DNA of 64,000 bases. It comes from Pseudomonas cichorii (GTDB taxonomy: Bacteria > Pseudomonadota > Gammaproteobacteria > Pseudomonadales > Pseudomonadaceae). Location of the stretch: contig NZ_CP074349.1 of NCBI RefSeq assembly GCF_018343775.1, positions 3,028,001 through 3,092,000 of the forward strand. The letters are read 5' to 3'. The first letter of the stretch is position 1. Each line of letters opens with the position of its first letter. The position numbers and the translations under genes were made by a program. The notes beneath the pieces were generated by a model, which worked only from the letters and a program-made list of their open reading frames with translations, was not told the origin of the DNA and did no database searches. Of this stretch, positions 57,498-64,000 are shown piece after piece.

Positions 57498-60400
57498 AGG
57501 ATAATCTCCATGCTCTCTGTGATGGCTGCATAGCCGGCCAGCGTAGGTTGTTCGAACAACGCCCGGACATCGGCTTCAATGCCTTCCTGCCTCAGACGCG
57601 CGGTCAGACTGACCGCCAGGAGCGAGTGACCGCCCAGTTCAAAGAAGTTGTCGTGTCGCCCCACTCGCTCGACGCCGAGCAGTTCGGCCCAGAGTTCGGC
57701 CAGCAGGACTTCCGTCTCGCCCTCCGGTGCTTCGTAAGGACGGGTCAATACCGCGTCTGCACCCGGCGCAGGCAGAGCCTTCTGGTCCACCTTGCCGTTG
57801 GGGGTCAGGGGGAACTCATCAAGATGCACATACAGCGCAGGCACCATGTAATCCGGCAGTTGCGCCCGCAGCACTTCACGCAGGGTTTCGAGCGGCAGCA
57901 GCGTGCCGGTGTAGTAAGCCACCAGTCGCTGGCCACCCGGTTGTTCGTCGCGAGCCAGCACCACAGCCTGCTGGATACCCGGATAACGGGTCAGGCACGC
58001 CTGGATTTCACCCAGCTCGATACGCAGGCCATACAGCTTGACCTGATCGTCGTTACGGCCCAGGAAGTCGAGGTTGCCGTCCGCACGCTGAGCGACCAGG
58101 TCGCCAGTGCGATACAGACGGTCGCCAGCCACGAACGGGCTGTCGATGAAACGCTCGGCCTGGAATTGCGGCAGGTTCAGATAACCACGGGTGACGCCTG
58201 AGCCACCGATGTGCAACTGACCGATGACGCCCTGAGGCACCAGTTGGTCGTACTCGTCCAGCACATACATGCGGGTGTTGCTGATCGGTCGCCCGATAGG
58301 CAAGGCGCTGTCCGGTACAGGCTCGTGTGGCTCAAGAGTCCAGGCGCTGGAATCCACCGTGGTTTCGGTCGGGCCATAGACGTTGTGCAGACGCGCCCAC
58401 GGCAGGCGTTGGCGTACACGCTCGGCCAGAGCGATGGTCAGTTCACCACCGCCGCAGACGATGTCGGTCAGTGAAGTGCACTGGCTGATTTCTTCCAGTT
58501 CGAGGAACTGCTGAAGCAAGGCCGGTACGAACTGCACTACGCTGGCCTTCTGATCGCGGATCAAGCGCATCAGGTAAGCCGGATCGCGATGGCCATCAGG
58601 ACGCGCCAGCACCAGCGGCAAGCCAGCGCACAGTGGCCAGAACAGTTCCCATACCGAGGCATCGAAGCTGATGGGCGTCTTGTGCAGCAGCGCAGTTTCC
58701 GGTTTCAACGGAATAACCTGCGAACTCCAGTGAACCAGGTTGCCCACGCTACGGTGCTCGACCATCACGCCCTTCGGCGTACCGGTGGAACCGGAGGTGT
58801 AGATCACATAGGCCAGGTGGTCCGGGTTCATGCCGACGATTTGCGGATTGTCGATGCTCTGGGCGCCCCAGATGTTGTTGTCGAGGTCGACACGCAACGT
58901 GCGCTCTTCGTCCAGCAGCTTGCGGGTGGCAGTCTGGACCAGCACCACGGCCGGCGCGCTGTCTTCAAGCATGTAGTGAATGCGTTCACGCGGATAGCTC
59001 GGGTCCAGCGGCACATAGGCGGCACCGGTCTTGAGGATGGCCAGCAGACCAACCACCATGGACACGCCACGTTCGACACAGATCGCGACCCGATCATCGG
59101 TTTTCACACCCAGACCGATCAGGTGATGGGCCAGGCGATTGGCCTGTTCGTTAAGGGCCTGATAGCTCAGTTGTACGCCTTCGCCACGCAGCGCCACGGC
59201 CTGTGGTTTGCGGGCAGCCTGACTCTCGAACAGACCGTGAAGGGTGTGCTCCAGATCGTAATCGACCTCGGTCTGGTTGAAGTCGACCACCAGACGCTGA
59301 CGTTCTTCGGCGTCCAGCACCGACAGGTGTTGCAACGGCAGATCGGGCTGGGACTCAAGGGCCTCGACCACGCCGGTCAATGCCTGTTGCACATAGCCGC
59401 AGATACGGCGGGCACCCACGTCAGGCGTGACAGTGACCGACAGACGCAGGCTGTCGCCCAGGTCGTCGACGTTGAGGCTCAACGGGTAGTTGGTGTTTTT
59501 CTCGCTGGCCAGGACTTCCAGGCCGCGCCACGCTTCGCGCTGGGCATCCTGCTTTGCCTGACCGGCGCTGTGACGGTAGTTGAGAATCGCGCTGAACAGC
59601 GGCAATGGCGCAGCAACACCGCTCCAGCGCTGGGCCTGAGCCAGGGAAGCATGTTCGTGACCCAGCAGCGCCGCGAGGCGAGCGTGAGTGTCACGTGCCC
59701 CTTCACGCACGCCGATATCGGCCAGATCAATGCGCAGCGGCAAGGTGTTGATGAACATGCCCATGCCACGGTCGGCACCGGCGCCGCCTTGCAGGCGACC
59801 GAGCAATACCGTGCCGAACACCACACGGTCCTTGCCGGTTGCGCTGGCCAGCACCCGGCCCCAGGCCAGGTGAAACAGGCTGGCGACGCTGACGCCCATC
59901 TGCCGGGCCTGATTGCGCAGGCGCAGGGTCAGATCATCGGGCAGTGTCTGTTGAGCTTCTTCAATGGAGCTGCCATCACCCTGAACATCGTGCAGGCCGA
60001 ACGGCAGGGTCGGCTCGTCGATATCGCCCAGTTGCCCGCGGAAATACGCTTCGTGCTCCGCTTCGCTGACACCCAGGCGCGCCTGGGCCACATAGTTGCG
60101 GTAAGGCACCGAAGGCTCGACGGGTTGTGGCTCGCCGCGCAGGTGAGCAAGAATTTCCTCGCGCATCACTTGCAAGGCCGTGGCATCGACCACGATGTGA
60201 TGGAACAGCAGCGTGGCCTGCAAACGCGAGCTGGCCGGATCATGGCTGTAGACCAGACGGATCAGCGGCGCCTGGCTGAGATCGATCCGTGCCGAACTGT
60301 CCTGGGTTTCGATCTGCGCCAGAGGCACTTCGTCCACCGGCAGCTCGGCATGACGCCAGACCACCTGCTGCGGAACCTCCAGTCCTTCCCAGACAATCGC

Positions 60401-63400
60401 GGTACGCAGGCTGTCGTGACGGGCAATGACCTTGCGCAGGCCATCGGCAACCGTGTGCAGACGCTCCAGGCTGTCAAAGCTGATGCGCAACTGCAGCAGG
60501 TACGGATCGCCCTGATCGGCGGTCAGGTAGTGATAGAGAATGCCTTCCTGCAACGGCGCCAGCGGGTAGATTTCCTGCACGTTGGCAGCACCGCCGGGGA
60601 CGGTTTCGACAATTCGGTCGATGGTCGGCTGGTCGAGATGCGACAGACTCAGCATGTCCGGCGTGATTCGTGTGGCGCCTGCCGGTACGAGGTTGGCCGG
60701 TACCGTGATTTCGCGACCATTGCCAACCGAAGCGGCCAGTGCCGCCACCGTCGGCTGGCCCAGCAATACGCGCACATCGGCACTCAGACCGGCGTTGCGC
60801 ATGCGCTCCACCAGGCTGACCGCCAGCAACGAGTGACCGCCCAATTCAAAGAAGTTATCGTGGCGCCCTACCCGGTCCAGCCCCAGCACCTGGGCCCAGA
60901 GTTCGGCAATGGCGACTTCCACTTCGCCTTGCGGCGCTTCGTAGACCTGAGCGGCCAGATCGGACTGATCCGGGTCTGGCAGAGCACGGCGGTCGAGCTT
61001 GCCGTGGCTGGTCAGCGGCAAGGCTTCCAGACGGATAAAGGCCAGCGGCACCATGTAGCCCGGCAGACTGGCCTGCAAGGCTTGGCGCAGTGCGTCCGTC
61101 TCCACGGGCGAGGTTTCGGTGAACCATGCCAGCAGACGTTCGCCGCGCACCAGAACCACAGCATCTTTCACGCCTGGCTGAGCAGCAAGAGCCGCTTCGA
61201 TCTCACCCAGCTCGATGCGCATGCCGCGAATCTTCACCTGATCGTCGTTGCGCCCCAGATAGTCCAGGGTGCCATTGGCATTCCAGCGCACCAGGTCGCC
61301 ACTGCGGTACATGCGTGCATGGGCCACGTCGCTGAACGGGTCGGCGATAAAGCGTTCTTCGGTCAGGTCCGGTCGGTTCAGGTAGCCACGGGCAACACCC
61401 GAACCACCAATGTACAGCTCGCCGCTCACACCCACCGGCACGGGCTGCAACTGCTCATCCAGGACATAAATGCTGGTGTTGGAGATCGGGCCGCCGATAT
61501 GCAGCGACTCGCCCACCCGTACCTGACCCGAGGTAGCAACCACCGTGGTTTCGGTCGGGCCATAGTTGTTGATCACGGCAAAGCCCGGATCGCGGTCGAA
61601 CTGGCGCAGGCGGTCGCCGCCGATCAGCAAGGTGCGCAGGGTCTGGTGTTGCTGCGGACGACGGAAAGCCTGCTCAGCCACCGGAGTCGGCAGGAAGCCC
61701 ACCTGAAGTGGCTGCTCCAGCCACCAGTCGAGCAGTTCATCAACGTGCTCGTTGCCCACATGAGCCGGTGGCAGGTGTAACACGGCACCGACACAGAGCG
61801 CAGGCCAGATTTCCCAGACCATGGCGTCGAAACCGAAGCCTGCAACGCTGGCGGTATGGCTGCCGGCGCTCAGGTTGAAGGCCTGGCAGTGCCAGTGAAC
61901 CAGGTTATTCAGGGTGCGGTGCTCGACCATCACGCCTTTGGGTTGCCCGGTGGAACCGGAGGTATAGATGACGTAAGCCAGGTTTTCGTGGCTCAGGCCC
62001 GCCACTTGCGGGTTGCTGCGGAACTCCTGATCCCAGGCGCCCTGGCCCAGATCCACTTGCGCCACATCACCGACCAGATCCCGGGTCGAAGCATCCACCA
62101 ATACCACTCGCGGCGCGCTGTCTTCCAGCAGGTAGCTGATGCGATCGGCAGGGTAAGCCGGATCAACCGGCACATAGGCGGCACCGGCCTTGAGAATCGC
62201 CAGCAGGCCGACCAGACGGTCGGGGCTGCGGCGCAGGCACAGGGCGACCCGCTCGTCCGGCTTCACGCCAAGCCCGATCAGATGATGGGCCAGGCCGTTG
62301 GCGCGGCGGTTGAGTTCGGCGTAGCTCAAGACTTCATCGCCCTGCACCACGGCAGGCGCGTCCGGCCTGTGGAAGGCCTGGGCCTCGACCAGTGCATGCA
62401 CGGTCTGGCCTTGGGGGAAGGCTTGCGCGCTGGCATTGAAGTCCACCAGCACCTGGCGGCGCTCTTCGGCCTGCAGGATCGACACCCTATTGAGCGGCGC
62501 CAGCGATCCCTGCTCCAGGGACTCCACCAGTTGCGTCACAGTGTTATGCATCCAGCCGACCACACGCTCGGCACCGATACCTTCCAGTGCCAGCACATGC
62601 AGGTCGAAACTGTCACCCATGTCGTCGACGCTCAAGGTCAGCGGGTAGTTGCTGCGCACATCACCACCCAGCACACGCACACCCTGCCATGCACCTTCAC
62701 CGTCAAGCGGCTTCACATTGGCGCTGTGGCGGTAGTTGAGCAAGGCGCTGAACAGCGGAGAACCCGCCGCGACGCCGCTGCAACGCTGGGCAAGCACCAG
62801 CGAGGCATGTTCATGGGCGAGCAAGGCAGACAGCCGCGAATGCACGTTCTTCACGGCTTCGCACGCGCCAGTCGTCGTATCGACCCGCAGCGGCAAGGTA
62901 TTGATGAAGACACCCAGCGCCCGATCAGCCCCCTCGCCGCTCTGCATGCGACCCAGCAGCACAGTGCCGAATACCACATCGCGACGGTTGGCCAGCACGC
63001 TCAGAACCCGCGCCCAGGCCAGGTGCATCAGGCTGGCGGCGCTGACACCCTGCTGGCGAGCCTGCTCACGCAGGCGCAGGGAAAGAGCATTGTCGAGTAC
63101 CAGACGGGACTCTTCGATGCCGCTGCCGTCGGTGCGCACGTCCTGCAAGCCGAAAGGCAGGGTCGGCTCATCGACGTCACCAAGCATTTCGCTGAAAAAG
63201 GTTTCGTGACGGGCGTCATCACTGCCGATGCGTACCTGAGCTACATAGTTGCGGTAAGGCACGGGTGGCGCCAGATCCACCAACTGGCCAGCCAGCAGGG
63301 CTTGCATCTCGTTGCTGACCACTTCCATGGCCGCATTGTCCAGCACCAGATGGTGGAACAACAGAATCGCCACGACCTGGTTGTTGGCCGGGTCCTGGGC

Positions 63401-64000
63401 ATGGACCAGACGCATCAGCGGTGCCTGGGACAGTTCCAGACGATGATGACGGGCGTCGAACTGTTGCTGCAGACGTTCGATGACGCTGGCGCCTGCATCC
63501 GGGGTATCGAAGCTGACCGGTTGCACGGTCAGCTCGGCTTTGCGCCAGACCACCTGCTGCGGGCTTTCCAGTCCTTCCCAGACCACGGAAGTGCGCAGGA
63601 TATCGTGACGATCAATGACTTGCTGCAACGCACCGGCCCAGGCTTGCAGACGATCCAGGCTGTCGAAAGCCAGGCGCCATTGCAGCAGGTACGGGTCGCC
63701 CTGTTCGGCAGTGATGTGATGGTAAAGAATGCCTTCCTGCAACGGTGCCAGCGGGTAGATTTCCTGCACGTTGGCGGCGCCACCTGGCACGGTGGCGACA
63801 ATCCGGTCGATAGCCGACTGGTCAAGATCGGTCAGGCTCAACAGCTCTGGGGTGATCTGCGTGCAACCTGCCGGCACACGGTTGTCCGGTACAGCAATCG
63901 TTTGCGCCTCGTTGCCTTCAAAAGCCGCCAAGGCTGCTACGGTCGGTTGGGCCAGCAAGACATGCACATCAGCCTTGAGGCCGGCCTTGCGCAGACGATC
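57494..64000 (-). CDS. cifA: Lipopeptide NRPS, modules for Leu and Gln visible; 5' part outside window
   Basis: 2168 residues visible, open at the right edge. The window begins inside a carrier domain (DRLRKAGLKADVHVLLAQPT), which must belong to an upstream module. Two full modules follow: C (HHLVLDN near visible residue 213), A (near 682), T (near 1055); then C (HHIVVDA near 1270), A (near 1738), T (near 2125). Codes are DAWFLGNVVK (Leu) and DAWQVGVVDK (Gln-type). Both C domains have the GILYH-xxxx-GDPY start and lack HHxxxDG, as in dual epimerization/condensation domains, so the residues before them should be D. An initial lipid-loading module with Leu is expected outside the window. The stop overlaps the cifB GTG. 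Confidence 0.94.
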   Translation of the reverse strand, partial: DRLRKAGLKADVHVLLAQPTVAALAAFEGNEAQTIAVPDNRVPAGCTQITPELLSLTDLDQSAIDRIVATVPGGAANVQEIYPLAPLQEGILYHHITAEQGDPYLLQWRLAFDSLDRLQAWAGALQQVIDRHDILRTSVVWEGLESPQQVVWRKAELTVQPVSFDTPDAGASVIERLQQQFDARHHRLELSQAPLMRLVHAQDPANNQVVAILLFHHLVLDNAAMEVVSNEMQALLAGQLVDLAPPVPYRNYVAQVRIGSDDARHETFFSEMLGDVDEPTLPFGLQDVRTDGSGIEESRLVLDNALSLRLREQARQQGVSAASLMHLAWARVLSVLANRRDVVFGTVLLGRMQSGEGADRALGVFINTLPLRVDTTTGACEAVKNVHSRLSALLAHEHASLVLAQRCSGVAAGSPLFSALLNYRHSANVKPLDGEGAWQGVRVLGGDVRSNYPLTLSVDDMGDSFDLHVLALEGIGAERVVGWMHNTVTQLVESLEQGSLAPLNRVSILQAEERRQVLVDFNASAQAFPQGQTVHALVEAQAFHRPDAPAVVQGDEVLSYAELNRRANGLAHHLIGLGVKPDERVALCLRRSPDRLVGLLAILKAGAAYVPVDPAYPADRISYLLEDSAPRVVLVDASTRDLVGDVAQVDLGQGAWDQEFRSNPQVAGLSHENLAYVIYTSGSTGQPKGVMVEHRTLNNLVHWHCQAFNLSAGSHTASVAGFGFDAMVWEIWPALCVGAVLHLPPAHVGNEHVDELLDWWLEQPLQVGFLPTPVAEQAFRRPQQHQTLRTLLIGGDRLRQFDRDPGFAVINNYGPTETTVVATSGQVRVGESLHIGGPISNTSIYVLDEQLQPVPVGVSGELYIGGSGVARGYLNRPDLTEERFIADPFSDVAHARMYRSGDLVRWNANGTLDYLGRNDDQVKIRGMRIELGEIEAALAAQPGVKDAVVLVRGERLLAWFTETSPVETDALRQALQASLPGYMVPLAFIRLEALPLTSHGKLDRRALPDPDQSDLAAQVYEAPQGEVEVAIAELWAQVLGLDRVGRHDNFFELGGHSLLAVSLVERMRNAGLSADVRVLLGQPTVAALAASVGNGREITVPANLVPAGATRITPDMLSLSHLDQPTIDRIVETVPGGAANVQEIYPLAPLQEGILYHYLTADQGDPYLLQLRISFDSLERLHTVADGLRKVIARHDSLRTAIVWEGLEVPQQVVWRHAELPVDEVPLAQIETQDSSARIDLSQAPLIRLVYSHDPASSRLQATLLFHHIVVDATALQVMREEILAHLRGEPQPVEPSVPYRNYVAQARLGVSEAEHEAYFRGQLGDIDEPTLPFGLHDVQGDGSSIEEAQQTLPDDLTLRLRNQARQMGVSVASLFHLAWGRVLASATGKDRVVFGTVLLGRLQGGAGADRGMGMFINTLPLRIDLADIGVREGARDTHARLAALLGHEHASLAQAQRWSGVAAPLPLFSAILNYRHSAGQAKQDAQREAWRGLEVLASEKNTNYPLSLNVDDLGDSLRLSVTVTPDVGARRICGYVQQALTGVVEALESQPDLPLQHLSVLDAEERQRLVVDFNQTEVDYDLEHTLHGLFESQAARKPQAVALRGEGVQLSYQALNEQANRLAHHLIGLGVKTDDRVAICVERGVSMVVGLLAILKTGAAYVPLDPSYPRERIHYMLEDSAPAVVLVQTATRKLLDEERTLRVDLDNNIWGAQSIDNPQIVGMNPDHLAYVIYTSGSTGTPKGVMVEHRSVGNLVHWSSQVIPLKPETALLHKTPISFDASVWELFWPLCAGLPLVLARPDGHRDPAYLMRLIRDQKASVVQFVPALLQQFLELEEISQCTSLTDIVCGGGELTIALAERVRQRLPWARLHNVYGPTETTVDSSAWTLEPHEPVPDSALPIGRPISNTRMYVLDEYDQLVPQGVIGQLHIGGSGVTRGYLNLPQFQAERFIDSPFVAGDRLYRTGDLVAQRADGNLDFLGRNDDQVKLYGLRIELGEIQACLTRYPGIQQAVVLARDEQPGGQRLVAYYTGTLLPLETLREVLRAQLPDYMVPALYVHLDEFPLTPNGKVDQKALPAPGADAVLTRPYEAPEGETEVLLAELWAELLGVERVGRHDNFFELGGHSLLAVSLTARLRQEGIEADVRALFEQPTLAGYAAITESMEIIL

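Overview
This window comes from a fluorescent-type Pseudomonas of the P. syringae / P. cichorii group. The evidence is the high-GC coding, Pseudomonas-style lipopeptide synthetases with dual epimerization/condensation domains, and an assembly line whose adenylation codes spell the cichofactin sequence. Two nonribosomal peptide systems read on the minus strand at the two ends. A small iron-transport block and a glucarate catabolic locus lie between them.

Left part (1-30012): an iron-regulated siderophore locus. A minus-strand operon starts at a Fur-like box (23676-23694). It encodes a TauD/SyrP-type dioxygenase, a one-module synthetase (C-A-T-T-E), a three-module synthetase and a further synthetase that runs off the left edge (C-A-T-T-C-A-T-C, then an in-frame second dioxygenase domain). 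Codes I read by hand predict Asp, a diaminobutyrate-like residue, two unassigned residues, Asp and Gly. Each of the two Asp modules has a tandem pair of carrier domains, and there are two dioxygenases, which suggests two beta-hydroxyaspartate iron ligands. Upstream, also on the minus strand, is a complete FecBCDE-type ABC importer. A TonB-dependent receptor is divergent from it on the plus strand. I cannot match the whole arrangement to a siderophore I know.

Middle part (30073-36450): a lipoprotein alpha/beta hydrolase; a LacI-family regulator followed by two perfect 12-bp operators overlapping a promoter; a glucarate/galactarate-type MFS transporter that is frameshifted; glucarate dehydratase with a clear terminator; and a LuxR-type regulator convergent with the lipopeptide export genes.

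Right part (36480-64000): a linear lipopeptide ('factin') cluster, cifA (5' end outside the window), cifB, macA-like and macB-like. Visible codes are Leu-Gln (CifA) and Leu-Gln-Val-Leu-Leu plus tandem thioesterases (CifB). With the first Leu module lying outside, this fits cichofactin (Leu-Leu-Gln-Leu-Gln-Val-Leu-Leu) rather than syringafactin, which has Thr at position 5. CifB contains a 1.24-kb near-identical repeat between its first and fourth adenylation domains, a sign of recent gene conversion.

Most of the DNA is coding. No tRNA, rRNA, CRISPR array or insertion sequence was recognised.
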